Assembly (NCBI RefSeq): GCF_011250635.1
Contig: NZ_JAANNP010000001.1
Location: forward strand, 1,024,933-1,088,932
Length of the DNA stretch: 64,000 bases
Origin: Motilibacter deserti
GTDB taxonomy: Bacteria; Actinomycetota; Actinomycetes; Motilibacterales; Motilibacteraceae
Direction of reading: 5' to 3'
A program made the translations under genes and the position numbers. The notes beneath the pieces were generated by a model, which saw only the letters and a list, made by a program, of their open reading frames with translations, was not told where the DNA came from and did not search any database. Every line of letters begins with the position of its first letter. Position 1 is the stretch's first letter. This document shows positions 25,638-34,528 of this stretch, piece after piece.

Positions 25638-27104
25638 CTAGGCCGCCGGCAGCGCGTTCGCCTCGATCACGCGGCGGTAGAAGTACGCACTGTCCTTCGG
25701 GGTCCGGCGTTGGGTCGCGTAGTCGACGTGCACGATGCCGAACCGCTTGCGATAGCCGTACGCCCACTCGAAGTTGTCCAGCAGTGACCAGACGAAGTAG
25801 CCCCGCACGTCGACGCCGTCGGCGATCGCGCGGTGCACCGCCTCGAGGTGCCGGCGGAGGTAGTCGACGCGCAGCGGGTCGTGCACGCGCCGGTCGGCGG
25901 ACACCTCGTCGTCGAAGGCGGCGCCGTTCTCGGTGACCATGACCGGCAGCCCCGGCGCGTCCCGCGCCACCCGGGCCAGCACGTCGTACAGCCCGGACTC
26001 GTCGACGGGCCAGCCCATCGCGGTGTACGGCCCCGGCAGCGGCACGAACTCGACCCCCTCGCACCCGGGCCAGGGTGACGCGGCCCGCGGCCCGTGGCCG
26101 TCGGCGAGGGACGGGGCGCGGCCGGAGGTGGGGTCGAAGGCGCGGACCGCGACCGGGTTGTAGTAGTTGACCCCGAGCATCGTGACCGGGGAGCTGCGCG
26201 CCGCGTCGAGGTCGCCGTCGCGGACGAACGACCAGTCCGTCACGGCGGCGGTGTCCTCCAGCAGGTCGGCGGGGTACTCCCCCGCGAGGAGCGGCCCGAG
26301 GAAGACGCGGTTGCCGACCGCGTCGACCCGCCGCGCGGCGTCGACGTCGGCCGGGTCGGAGGAGCCCGGGCGCACCGCGTGCACGTTGAGCGTCACGCCG
26401 CGCTCGGCACCGCCGACGTGGGGTGCGATCGCGCCCATCGCGAGGCCGTGGGCGAGGTTGAGGTGGTGGGCGGCGCGCAGGGCCGTCGCGCCGTCCGTGC
26501 GGCCGGGCGCGTGCACGCCCGAGCCGTAGCCGAGGAACGCCGTGCACCACGGCTCGTTGAGCGTCGTCCAGGTCCCGACCCGGTCGCCTAGCTTGCGGGC
26601 GACCGCCGCGGCGTAGTCGGCGAAGCGGTAGGCCGTGTCCCGGGCGCCCCAGCCGCCGGCGTCCTCGAGCCGCTGCGGGAGGTCCCAGTGGTAGAGCGTG
26701 GCCACCGGCGCGATGCCCGCGTCGAGCAGCGCGTCCACGAGCCGGCTGTAGAAGTCGAGCCCCTTGGCGTTGACGACCCCCGAGCCGTCCGGGACGACGC
26801 GCGGCCAGGCCACCGAGAAGCGGTAGTCGGTGAGGCCCAGCCGGCCCATGAGCGCGACGTCGTCGCGGTAGCGGGCGTAGTGGTCGGCGGCCACCGCCCC
26901 CGTGTCGCCGCCGGCGACCTTGCCCGGCAGCGCGCTGAAGGTGTCCCAGATCGACGGCCCCCGCCCGTCGGCGTCGACCGCCCCCTCGACCTGGTACGCC
27001 GCGGTGGCGGCACCCCAGCGGAACCCGGCCGGGAAGCCCCGCCCGCCCGCTGGCGCAGGCTCCGGCGCAGGCTCGGGCGTCGGCCGGACGGCCTCGGCGG
27101 TCAT
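25638..27104 (-). CDS. GH1 beta-glucosidase
   Basis: 488 residues; typical GH1 length is 440-480. It hydrolyses beta-linked glucosides or galactosides in the cytoplasm, since no signal peptide is seen. The N-terminal signature [20 protein letters not shown] is present. The acid/base Glu is in WTTLNEPWC and the nucleophile Glu in [10 protein letters not shown]. The [27 protein letters not shown] stretch provides sugar-binding Glu/Trp. The ATG at 27104 is chosen; an ATG at 27143 would add 13 basic residues. The first 25 residues are a Pro/Glu/Ala-rich linker. It is monocistronic here, with no sugar transporter next to it. Confidence 0.93.
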   Translation of the reverse strand: MTAEAVRPTPEPAPEPAPAGGRGFPAGFRWGAATAAYQVEGAVDADGRGPSIWDTFSALPGKVAGGDTGAVAADHYARYRDDVALMGRLGLTDYRFSVAWPRVVPDGSGVVNAKGLDFYSRLVDALLDAGIAPVATLYHWDLPQRLEDAGGWGARDTAYRFADYAAAVARKLGDRVGTWTTLNEPWCTAFLGYGSGVHAPGRTDGATALRAAHHLNLAHGLAMGAIAPHVGGAERGVTLNVHAVRPGSSDPADVDAARRVDAVGNRVFLGPLLAGEYPADLLEDTAAVTDWSFVRDGDLDAARSSPVTMLGVNYYNPVAVRAFDPTSGRAPSLADGHGPRAASPWPGCEGVEFVPLPGPYTAMGWPVDESGLYDVLARVARDAPGLPVMVTENGAAFDDEVSADRRVHDPLRVDYLRRHLEAVHRAIADGVDVRGYFVWSLLDNFEWAYGYRKRFGIVHVDYATQRRTPKDSAYFYRRVIEANALPAA

Positions 27105-27263
27105 GAGCTCGTCACTCGCTCTCCCTCGGCGTGGGACGGGCATCGGCGCGGCGACGGGACGGCGACGAGCACCGCCGCCGGAACCGCTTCCGAAAGACTC
27201 TCCCCGCGCGCTGCTTCGCAGGTCAAGCACGGATAGCGGACGAAGGGCCGGCGAAAGGCCTCG

Positions 27264-28274
27264 TCACAAGCGGCGGAAGTCGCGCGGGGCGAAGCGCGGC
27301 GCCCGCCGCGGCACCCGCACCAGGCCGGCGCCCGCCGCCAGCTCGATCAGGCGCACGGCCCGCTGGCGGTGCCCGGCGTAGGGCTCGAGCAGCTCGAGCA
27401 TCCCCGCGTCGTCGACCTTCTGGCCGACGAGCGCGTGGCCGACGAGCCCCGGGACGTGCAGGTCACCGACGGACGGGGAGTCCGCGTCGCCGTGCGAGCG
27501 CTGCAGCGTCTCCGCCGCCGTCCACACGCCGATCCCGACGACGGAGCGCAGCGCCCGCTCGGCGACGGACATCTCCCCGCCGACCCGGCGGGGCAGGTCC
27601 TGCGTCGTCGCCTCGAGCTTGTGCGCGACGGCGCAGGCCGACAGCACCGCCCGCGACCGCTTGCCGTCGACCCCGGCCCGGTGCCAGTCCCAGGACGGCA
27701 CGCGGAGCCACTGCTCGGGGCCCGGCGGCACCCGCAGCCCCTCCGGCGCCGGACCGGGAGCCGGCTCGCCGTACCACCGCACGAGGTCGCGCCAGGCCCA
27801 CCGCGCCTCGGTGCTGGTGACCTTCTGCTCGAGGATCGCCGGGACGAGGGCCTCCATCACGCGCCGCGACCGCGGTGCCCGCCATCCGGGCCAGCGCCGG
27901 TAGGCCTCGACCAGCAGCGGGTGGCGCGGCTCGAACCCCGCCGGGTCGTCGTCGACGCCCAGCAGCCCGGGCACGCTGTCCAGCGCCCAGCCGGCGCCCG
28001 GCCCCCAGGCGCGCGCGTCCACAAGGGCGTCCTGCGGGCGCGTCAGCAGGCGCAGGGACGCCGGGCCCTCGGGAGTGCGTACGCCGCGCCAGAGCGCCCC
28101 GTCCGGCGTCCGCGCCCACGTCGGGTCGCCGGAGCCGCGGCGCATCGGCCCGAGCACGACGGACAGGTCGACCGGGTGTGGCGAAGCCCACGAACGGGCG
28201 GCCTCGCCGCATGGCTGCGGCAGCTGGGCGCTGCGTTCAGCGACGGTCCGGGAACTCTCGAGCGCCTGCTGCAC
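27264..28274 (-). CDS. DNA-3-methyladenine glycosylase family protein (HhH-GPD superfamily)
   Basis: 336 residues from a GTG at 28274 with GAGGATGGGG upstream. The fold is recognised by PAILEQKVTSTEARWAWRDLV, the helix-hairpin-helix SVVGIGVWTAAETLQRSHGD and the catalytic-Asp region DSPSVGDLHVPGLVGHAL. This fits an AlkA-like base-excision glycosylase that removes alkylated bases. The N-terminal 90 residues (VDLSVVLGPMRRGSGDPTWARTPDGALWRG) form the beta-rich part found in this actinobacterial subfamily. It is divergent from the DUF3105 gene. Confidence 0.88.
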   Translation of the reverse strand: MQQALESSRTVAERSAQLPQPCGEAARSWASPHPVDLSVVLGPMRRGSGDPTWARTPDGALWRGVRTPEGPASLRLLTRPQDALVDARAWGPGAGWALDSVPGLLGVDDDPAGFEPRHPLLVEAYRRWPGWRAPRSRRVMEALVPAILEQKVTSTEARWAWRDLVRWYGEPAPGPAPEGLRVPPGPEQWLRVPSWDWHRAGVDGKRSRAVLSACAVAHKLEATTQDLPRRVGGEMSVAERALRSVVGIGVWTAAETLQRSHGDADSPSVGDLHVPGLVGHALVGQKVDDAGMLELLEPYAGHRQRAVRLIELAAGAGLVRVPRRAPRFAPRDFRRL

Positions 28275-28391
28275 GTCCCCATCCTCGTCGAAGCTTCGGC
28301 CGGAAGTGCTTTCTCTCCGTAGGGTGTCACCCGGTCTACACGCACAGCGCAAGCGAACCGGCCGGCTCCGGCCGGGTCGAGAGGAGCATGA

Positions 28392-29126
28392 GTGAGCAGC
28401 AGGACGCGGGGCTCGGAGAAGTCGCGCAAGGAGACGCTCGAGGCCATGCGCCGCGAGCAGCGCTCGGCCGAGCGTCGCAAGACCCTGCTCTTCGTCGGCA
28501 TCGCCGGCGTGGTCGCGATCGCGCTGGTCGGCGTCGCGACCTTCGGCTTCCTCCGGGAGCGGGCCAACGACCCGGCGTCGAAGGCGTTCTCGACCTTCGG
28601 CGCGAGCGCGGCGGCCGCCTCCTGCGACGAGATCATCTCCGAGGAGGCCACCGGCAGCGCGGTCCACATCGGCCCCGGCACCGACCAGCCGGACAAGACG
28701 ACGGTGGAGTACGCGACCGCCCCGCCCACGTCCGGCGAGCACCTCGCCAACTGGGACATCACCGGCCGCAACTTCTACACGACCGAGGACGTCCCGCCGG
28801 TCGAGCAGCTCGTCCACAACCTCGAGCACGGCTACAACATCCTCTGGTACGACGACACGGTCGGCAGCGACCAGCGCGACGTCCTCGAGGGGCTGGCCAC
28901 CCGCGCCGCCGCGATGGACGAGGCCGCCGGCAAGATCAAGGTCGTCCCGTGGGACGCCTCCCGTGGCGCGTTCCCGGACGGCAAGCACGTCGCCTTCTCG
29001 CACTGGGGCGGCGGCGACAAGCAGATGGGCCACCGCCAGTACTGCGGCGAGCTGTCCGGCGAGGCGTTCGAGAGCTTCATCAAGAAGTACCCGCGCACCG
29101 ACGCCCCGGAGCCCAACGCGTCCTGA
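28392..29126 (+). CDS. DUF3105 membrane-anchored protein
   Basis: 244 residues from the GTG at 28392 with GAGGAG ahead; an ATG at 28388 is in another frame. A basic, charged N-terminus (SRTRGSEKSRKETLEAMRRE) precedes one transmembrane helix (TLLFVGIAGVVAIALVGVATF). The extracytoplasmic domain carries the DUF3105 hallmarks: PPTSGEHLANWDITGRNFY, EQLVHNLEHGYNILWYD and VAFSHWGGGDKQMGH, with conserved His residues that could bind metal. The function is unknown. It heads a run with the ABC transporter genes, whose first gene follows with no real gap. Confidence 0.88.
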   Translation: MSSRTRGSEKSRKETLEAMRREQRSAERRKTLLFVGIAGVVAIALVGVATFGFLRERANDPASKAFSTFGASAAAASCDEIISEEATGSAVHIGPGTDQPDKTTVEYATAPPTSGEHLANWDITGRNFYTTEDVPPVEQLVHNLEHGYNILWYDDTVGSDQRDVLEGLATRAAAMDEAAGKIKVVPWDASRGAFPDGKHVAFSHWGGGDKQMGHRQYCGELSGEAFESFIKKYPRTDAPEPNAS

Positions 29127-29212
29127 CCGGTCCGCTGCCCGGCACGCACCGTCCGCCGCCCGCCCCTGCCCGGGGCCGGGCGGCGGACGCGTCTGCGCCC
29201 GCGCTCGAGGCC

Positions 29213-30022
29213 GTGTCCGTGCGCCGCCGGGTCGGCGGGCGCGACGTCCTCCTCGACTGCTCGGCCCGCTTCGTGGCGGGCTCGCTGACCGCCGTCGTCG
29301 CGCGCAACGGCGCCGGCAAGTCCGTGCTCGCGCGCGTCCTCGCCGGGGTGGACCGGCCCGACGCCGGGGACGTACGCCGCCCCGCGCGCTCGGCGTTCTT
29401 CCTGCCCGAGCGGCCTCCCGCCCCGCCCGGCCTCGACGCCTCCCGGCTCGCCCGCGCGCTCGCGCCCCGCCTCGCCCCGCCCGCGGCGCGCACCGGCGCC
29501 GCGTCCCGGGTCGCGCCCGCGCTCGACGCGCTCTCGCTCGGCGGGCCGCCCGACGCCCCGCTCGACCAGCTGAGCAAGGGCAGCCTGCAGAAGGCCCACC
29601 TCGCGGTCGCCGCGGCGCTGCGCCCGGTGCTCGTCGTGCTCGACGAGCCGTTCTCCGGCATCGACGCCGACGCCCTCGGTGCCGCCCTCGACCTCGTCCG
29701 CGGCCTCGCCGCCGGCAGCAGCGTCGTGGTGCTGACCGCGCACCGTCCGGTCCCGGGGGTGGACTGCCTCGCCCTGACGGACGGCCGGCTGGCCGCGCTG
29801 GAGCCGGCGCCGCCGGCGTACCTGCTCGACGTCTTCCCGTCCGCGCGTGCCGGCGCCGTGCTGGCCGCACCTCTCGCGGCGGCCGGCGCGACGGTCCAGG
29901 CGGCCGCCGAGGGCCTGCTGCGCGCCCGCGTCCCCGAGCCTGCGCTGCCCGCCGTGCTGCGCGCGGCCCTCGACGCCGGGCTCGAGGTGCGGCGCCTGGT
30001 CGAGGACGTGGACGCGTGGTGA
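29213..30022 (+). CDS. ABC transporter ATP-binding protein (divergent motifs, uncertain start)
   Basis: 269 residues from the GTG at 29213. Nucleotide-binding motifs are present but altered: the Walker A is VARNGAGKSVL instead of GPNGAGKST, the signature is LDQLSKGSLQKAHLAVAAAL, Walker B is VLVVLDEPFSGID and the switch His is in VVVLTAHRP. The frame stays open back into the DUF3105 gene and encodes a plausible first strand (ALEAVSVRRRV), but no ATG, GTG or TTG precedes 29213. The true start may therefore be a CTG near 29123 or this GTG. The last 80 residues are an Ala/Leu-rich C-terminal domain. It overlaps the permease gene by four bases (GTGA). Confidence 0.82.
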   Translation: MSVRRRVGGRDVLLDCSARFVAGSLTAVVARNGAGKSVLARVLAGVDRPDAGDVRRPARSAFFLPERPPAPPGLDASRLARALAPRLAPPAARTGAASRVAPALDALSLGGPPDAPLDQLSKGSLQKAHLAVAAALRPVLVVLDEPFSGIDADALGAALDLVRGLAAGSSVVVLTAHRPVPGVDCLALTDGRLAALEPAPPAYLLDVFPSARAGAVLAAPLAAAGATVQAAAEGLLRARVPEPALPAVLRAALDAGLEVRRLVEDVDAW

Positions 30023-30684
30023 GCCTGCTGCTGGTCCTGCTGCGGCTGCTCGTGTCCTCGCGGCGGTGCCTCGCCGCCTGGACCGTGTACGCCGCGCTGC
30101 TCGCCGCGGTCTACGCCTCGGACGCCGGCCCGCCGCTGCCGGCGTACGCCTCGACGGCCGGCGCTCTCTGCGCGGTCGCGCTCTGGATCGTGCTCACCGG
30201 CTTCGTCACCGACCGCTCGACCACCTCGCTGCTGGCGGCCGCCGCGGGCGGCGCAGCCCGGCTGCACGGGCTGCAGGCCGCGGCCGGGCTCGTGGCGTCG
30301 CTGCCGCTCGTGGCCCTCGCGGTCGGCTGGGGCTGGGCCGCGGGACCGCACCCGGCGGCCTCCCGCACGCTCGCGGTCGGACTGCTCGCCCATCTGGCCG
30401 CGGTCCTCGTCGGCGGCGGCGTCGGCGCGCTGGCGTCGCCGCCCGTGCTGCGCGACCGGGCGCTCTGCCTCGCCGTCGCCGTGGGCGCGCTCGTCCTCGC
30501 CTTCACCGTCCCGCCGGCGACCCCGCTCGGGCCGCTGCTGCGCGGGCTGAACGCCCGGTCCGCGGGGCTCGCGGACGCGGCCGCCTGGGGCCTCGCGGCG
30601 GCCGGATGGGGGCTCGTGCTCACCTGCGCCGGCGCGGTCGTGGCCCACCGCCGCAACAGCTACGGGACCGGCGCGCCCTCCTAA
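30019..30684 (+). CDS. ABC-type membrane protein, partner of the upstream ATPase
   Basis: 221 residues with about six hydrophobic helices (for example AGALCAVALWIVLTGFV, LVASLPLVALAVGWGWAAG and ALCLAVAVGALVLAFTV), no signal peptide and a short hydrophilic tail (AHRRNSYGTGAPS). The GTG overlaps the ATPase stop, so they form one transporter. The sequence is not similar to a family I can name beyond ABC-2-like membrane proteins. The direction and substrate are unknown; two-gene systems of this form are usually exporters. Confidence 0.75.
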   Translation: MSLLLVLLRLLVSSRRCLAAWTVYAALLAAVYASDAGPPLPAYASTAGALCAVALWIVLTGFVTDRSTTSLLAAAAGGAARLHGLQAAAGLVASLPLVALAVGWGWAAGPHPAASRTLAVGLLAHLAAVLVGGGVGALASPPVLRDRALCLAVAVGALVLAFTVPPATPLGPLLRGLNARSAGLADAAAWGLAAAGWGLVLTCAGAVVAHRRNSYGTGAPS

Positions 30685-30818
30685 AGGCCGAGACAGAAGA
30701 CGCGAATCTCGCTGCCGGCATCGGCCGTCGCTCGAGCGGTCGGGAAGGCTCTGTCACCGCCGCTGCCTAGACTCCGGCCCCGTCGCGTGCACCGTGCACG
30801 CCGGACAGGGGGAAATTC

Positions 30819-31496
30819 GTGAAGCAGGTACGCCACCGCACCGTCAGCCGCAGCGCGCTCGGCGTCGCGCTCGTGCCGCTCCTCGCCGCCGGGGCGCTGC
30901 CCGCGTCCGCAGCGACGGCGTCCGCCGCGCCGACCGTGAAGTCGGTCAAGGTCGCGGGGAAGATGCGCCCCGACACGCTGCTGACCTGCGCGGCCGTCGT
31001 CCGTGGTGCGGACCGCGTCCGCTACACGTGGCTGGTCAACGGCACGACGGTGCTCGCGGACCAGGCGTCGCCGGAGCACCTGCTCACCGGCGACATGCCG
31101 TGGTCCGGCGCGGTCAGCTGCCGGGTGCAGGCCACGAACGGCTCCGGCACCGCGACCCGGACGAGCGTCGTGCGCTGGACGCGGGGCGGGCGGCCGCTGG
31201 ACAACGTCGTGCGCCCGACGATCAGCGGGGCCTTCGAGGTCGGCCAGCTGCTGACGGTGGACCCGGGCACGTGGACGCCCAGCCCCGACGACTTCTACAT
31301 CACCTGGATGCGTGACGGGAAGGAGATCCACCCGCAGGGCAACCCGGACTACTACGTCACGGGCGAGACCTACCGAATCAAGCCGGAGGACCTCGGCCAC
31401 CGCATCTCGGCGCTGGTCGAGGCGGACAAGGTCAACTACAGCGCCAAGGGCCTGCGGGAGACCCACCGTGAGAAGGTGCGCGCGCCGCGCGGCTGA
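30819..31496 (+). CDS. Secreted protein with two Ig-like repeats
   Basis: 225 residues from a GTG preceded by GGGGGAA. The signal peptide is [26 protein letters not shown]. The mature part has two roughly 85-residue repeats of the kind found in actinobacterial surface proteins: GKMRPDTLLTCAAVVRGADRVRYTWLVNG, then GAFEVGQLLTVDPGTWTPSPDDFYITWMRDG with RISALVEADKVNYSAKG. The first repeat has a Cys pair (LLTC, VSC) that could form the usual disulfide. There is no anchor, so it is probably released. A possible -10 (TAGACT) is at 30768-30773. Function unknown. Confidence 0.82.
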   Translation: MKQVRHRTVSRSALGVALVPLLAAGALPASAATASAAPTVKSVKVAGKMRPDTLLTCAAVVRGADRVRYTWLVNGTTVLADQASPEHLLTGDMPWSGAVSCRVQATNGSGTATRTSVVRWTRGGRPLDNVVRPTISGAFEVGQLLTVDPGTWTPSPDDFYITWMRDGKEIHPQGNPDYYVTGETYRIKPEDLGHRISALVEADKVNYSAKGLRETHREKVRAPRG

Positions 31497-31599
31497 GCGC
31501 GGGGGCGGTGGTGCACGGAGCCGGCGTGTATCACCGCCCCGGCCCCTCGCCTCTGCAGGAGCGGACGACCCACCGTTCTGCGATCGGGAGGGGCAGGCC

Positions 31600-33093
31600 A
31601 TGCCGCACGGACACGCACAGCTGGGCGAGTCGACGCCACGGTCGAGGTTCTACGACACCGGCAGGTTCGGCCGCCTCTTCCCCACGCTGCCGCCCTTCGC
31701 GCCCGACACGCCGCTGATGCGCGACGCGCTCGCCGAGCTGGGCGCGCGCGGCGGCCCGATGGACGCGCAGGACGACCTGAGCGACCCGGTCACCCTCATC
31801 ACGGATCCCGCGAAGAGCCTGCGGAACCCCGACAACCCGGCGGCCACCGCGGGCATGACCTTCGTCGGGCAGTTCGTCGACCACGACATGACCTTCGACC
31901 CGACGTCCAGCCTCGCCCGGCGCCAGGACCCGGAGGCGATCCGCAACTTCCGCGTCCCGGCGCTGGACCTCGACAGCGTCTACGGCGGCGGGCCGGTCTG
32001 CTCGCCCCATCTCTACGACCAGTCCGTGGACGCCGGGCGGACGACGATGCTCGTGGACGAGTGCCCGGGGTCCGCGGCGGTGTCCGTCGAAGGCACGACG
32101 AGGTACGACCTGCCGCGCAACCGGCAGAACGTGCCGCTGACCGGCGACCCGCGCAACGACGAGAACCTCGTCGTCTCCCAGTTCCACCTGGCGGTCCTGC
32201 GCTTCCACAACCGGGTCGTGCAGGACGTCAAGGCCGAGCTCGGAGCGGGCTACACGCTCGACGAGGTCTTCGCGGAGGCGCAGCGGACCGTGCGCTGGCA
32301 CTACCAGTGGATGATCCTGCACGAGTTCCTGCCGAAGACCGTCGGCCAAGCGACCGCCGACGACGTCCTGCACAACGGCCCGAAGCACTACACCTGGCAC
32401 AACGACCCGTACGTCCCCGTGGAGTTCTCGGTGGCGGCCTACCGCTTCGGGCACTCGCAGGTGCGGCCGAGCTACCGGGCGAACTTCGGCACGAGCGTCA
32501 CGGACCCGGCGCAGCAGTTCTTCGGGCTGATCTTCGACCCGACCGCACCGGACGGCGACGACCCGCCGGACCTGCGCGGAGGGAAGCGGGCGCCGCGGCG
32601 CTTCATCGACTGGCAGACCTTCTTCGACTTCGGCGACGGGCGGTCGCGGCACAACAAGCGGATCGACACCACGCTCTCCTCGGTCCTGTTCGACCTGCTC
32701 GGCCAGCCGGCCGGCCAGCCGACCTCGCTCGCGACGCGCAACCTGCTGCGCAACCTGACCATGTGCGTCCCCTCGGGGCAGCGGATCGCGGCGGCGATGC
32801 GGCTGCCCGTCCTTGCCCCCGCCGACCTCGAGGACCTGCGCGAGGTCCACCTCGAGAGCCGCACCCCGTTGTGGTTCTACGTGCTGCGCGAGGCCGACGT
32901 GCAGGCCGACGGCCAGCACCTCGGCGCCGTCGGCGGGCGCATCGTCGCCGAGGTGATCTTCGGCCTCATCGCGGGCGATCCGCAGTCCTACCTGCAGCAG
33001 GACCCGGACTGGCGGCCGACGTACGGCAGCGACGGCGAGTTCGGGGTCACGGACCTGCTGCAGGCAGCCGGGGTGGTGGCAGCCCTCCCCTGA
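31600..33093 (+). CDS. Animal-type haem peroxidase
   Basis: 497 residues from an ATG with GGGAGG upstream. Hallmarks of the peroxinectin-type (animal haem peroxidase) family are seen: FVGQFVDHDMTFDPTS (distal His in DHD), PALDLDSVYGGGP, ENLVVSQFHLAVLRFHNRVV, PVEFSVAAYRFGHSQVRPSY (proximal His in FGHS) and the C-terminal TPLWFYVLREADVQ. It oxidises halides or phenolics with hydrogen peroxide. No signal peptide is visible, so it is either cytoplasmic or exported by a non-classical route. Neighbours give no pathway hint; the convergent gene ends 18 bases further on. Confidence 0.9.
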   Translation: MPHGHAQLGESTPRSRFYDTGRFGRLFPTLPPFAPDTPLMRDALAELGARGGPMDAQDDLSDPVTLITDPAKSLRNPDNPAATAGMTFVGQFVDHDMTFDPTSSLARRQDPEAIRNFRVPALDLDSVYGGGPVCSPHLYDQSVDAGRTTMLVDECPGSAAVSVEGTTRYDLPRNRQNVPLTGDPRNDENLVVSQFHLAVLRFHNRVVQDVKAELGAGYTLDEVFAEAQRTVRWHYQWMILHEFLPKTVGQATADDVLHNGPKHYTWHNDPYVPVEFSVAAYRFGHSQVRPSYRANFGTSVTDPAQQFFGLIFDPTAPDGDDPPDLRGGKRAPRRFIDWQTFFDFGDGRSRHNKRIDTTLSSVLFDLLGQPAGQPTSLATRNLLRNLTMCVPSGQRIAAAMRLPVLAPADLEDLREVHLESRTPLWFYVLREADVQADGQHLGAVGGRIVAEVIFGLIAGDPQSYLQQDPDWRPTYGSDGEFGVTDLLQAAGVVAALP

Positions 33094-33111
33094 GGTTGCA
33101 TGCACGCATCG

Positions 33112-34458
33112 TCAATCGCTGATCGCGACGACAGGTGTCGTCACCGGGGACGCGGCCGGGCCGTCGAGCAGCCGGGCGAGGAGGAGCACGAGGCGACGCA
33201 GCACGGCGAGGAGCAGCGCGGCCGACGCCAGCCCGACGACGGCGGAGGTGGCGCGGCCCAGGTGGACCGGGGGCGGGTCGGGGCTCGTGAACGTCAGCCC
33301 GCTGGCGGCGGCCTGCTGGGCGACGTCCATCGCCAGCGTCTGCCACGGCGGGCGGAGCAGGGTGCGTGCCGACGACGCGCCGGCCGTCACCTCGACCAGG
33401 TCGGCGCGGCGTACGACGGCGAAGCCGGTGTCGGTGTCCGTCGGCTGCGTGGCGTAGTCCTCGGGCCGGTAGGCGATGGCGACGACCCGGTCGCCCGCGC
33501 GCCAGCCGACCGCGCGCAGCGTCACGGCGTCGCCCACGGTCGGGAACGCGGCCGGCCGCAGCGCGCCCGTCGACGCGTCGACGAGGCGGAACGTCCAGCG
33601 CCGGGCCGGCGGCGGCCCGGACGGCACCGACACCGCGACGGACTCCCCGTCCGGGGACCAGGCGGCCTTGCCCCCCAGCTGCGCCCCGGGCGGGAGCGTG
33701 GCCTGCAGCGCGGTCCAGCCGTCGGCCACGTCCACGACGACCAGCTGCCCCTCCACGACGTACGCGATCCGCCGCCCGTCCCCGCGCACGGCCACCGCGC
33801 TGCCCGGGACCAGGCCCGCCGCGTGGTCTGCGACGCGCTGGAACGTCCCGGTCGCCAGGTCGAGCACGCCGAGCCCGCCGGCCGGCCCGGCCAGCACCAA
33901 CCCGTCCCCGTCCGGCATCCACGCCAGGACCGACCAGCCGGAGGGGACGAACTCGCCGTCAGCGGGGGCGGCGCCGGGCATCGGCACCTCGCGGTGCCGG
34001 CCCGTCCGCAGGTCCTGCACGTCGACCGAGGCGGCGTAGCCGGACCGGCCGGCCGGGCTCACCGTGCGGGTGCCGTCCGGGGACAGCAGCAGGTCCTCGC
34101 CCGGATGCCACTCGTCACGGCCCTGCCGCTCGGTCATGCGGTCGCCCCCCGGCCCCACGAGCGCCGCGGCGTTGGTGTCGCCCAGCCCGACGTACGGGAA
34201 CTGCGAACCGTTCATCACGACGGCCGCCCGCCCCCGCGGGCCCTCGTCGTTGTCCGGGGTGAGCCAGCCGGGGTTGTGCAGCCGGTCGGGCAGGCCCAGC
34301 GGGCCGCCGTCGTCCCGCGTCCGCTCGGCGTCCAGCCCGACGAGGCACGCCGAGAGCGCCCACGCGAGGAAGGCCGTCAGCGCCAGGAGCGCCGCGAGCC
34401 GTAGCCGCCAGGGCGCAGCCTCCCCCGGTGGCCCCGGTGCAGCCCCGTCCCCCACCAC
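33112..34458 (-). CDS. Membrane-anchored beta-propeller (TolB/WD40-like) protein
   Basis: 448 residues from the GTG at 34458, which has GGGGGG eight bases upstream. A transmembrane helix near residue 15-40 (LRLAALLALTAFLAWALSACLVGL) precedes an extracytoplasmic six- to seven-bladed propeller. Its repeats include LLLSPDGTRTVSPAGR, SVLAWMPDGDGLVLAG, VAVRGDGRRIAYVVEG and AAWSPDGESVAVSV. A second helix near the C-terminus (SAVVGLASAALLLAVLRRLVLLLARLL) leaves a short tail inside. The catalytic function, if any, is unknown. It lies 70 bases behind the NDP-sugar pyrophosphorylase on the same strand. Confidence 0.8.
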   Translation of the reverse strand: MVGDGAAPGPPGEAAPWRLRLAALLALTAFLAWALSACLVGLDAERTRDDGGPLGLPDRLHNPGWLTPDNDEGPRGRAAVVMNGSQFPYVGLGDTNAAALVGPGGDRMTERQGRDEWHPGEDLLLSPDGTRTVSPAGRSGYAASVDVQDLRTGRHREVPMPGAAPADGEFVPSGWSVLAWMPDGDGLVLAGPAGGLGVLDLATGTFQRVADHAAGLVPGSAVAVRGDGRRIAYVVEGQLVVVDVADGWTALQATLPPGAQLGGKAAWSPDGESVAVSVPSGPPPARRWTFRLVDASTGALRPAAFPTVGDAVTLRAVGWRAGDRVVAIAYRPEDYATQPTDTDTGFAVVRRADLVEVTAGASSARTLLRPPWQTLAMDVAQQAAASGLTFTSPDPPPVHLGRATSAVVGLASAALLLAVLRRLVLLLARLLDGPAASPVTTPVVAISD

Positions 34459-34528
34459 TGCGTCCCCCCGACGTCGACTGCCAGGAGGACGCGCCAGCGT
34501 GCGCCGGAGGTTCTGTCGCGGCTCCCCC

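Noticed and set aside
28388-28400. ATG at 28388 as start of the DUF3105 gene
   Set aside because: It is in a different frame that does not give the DUF3105 protein; the GTG at 28392 is in the right frame with GAGGAG ahead.
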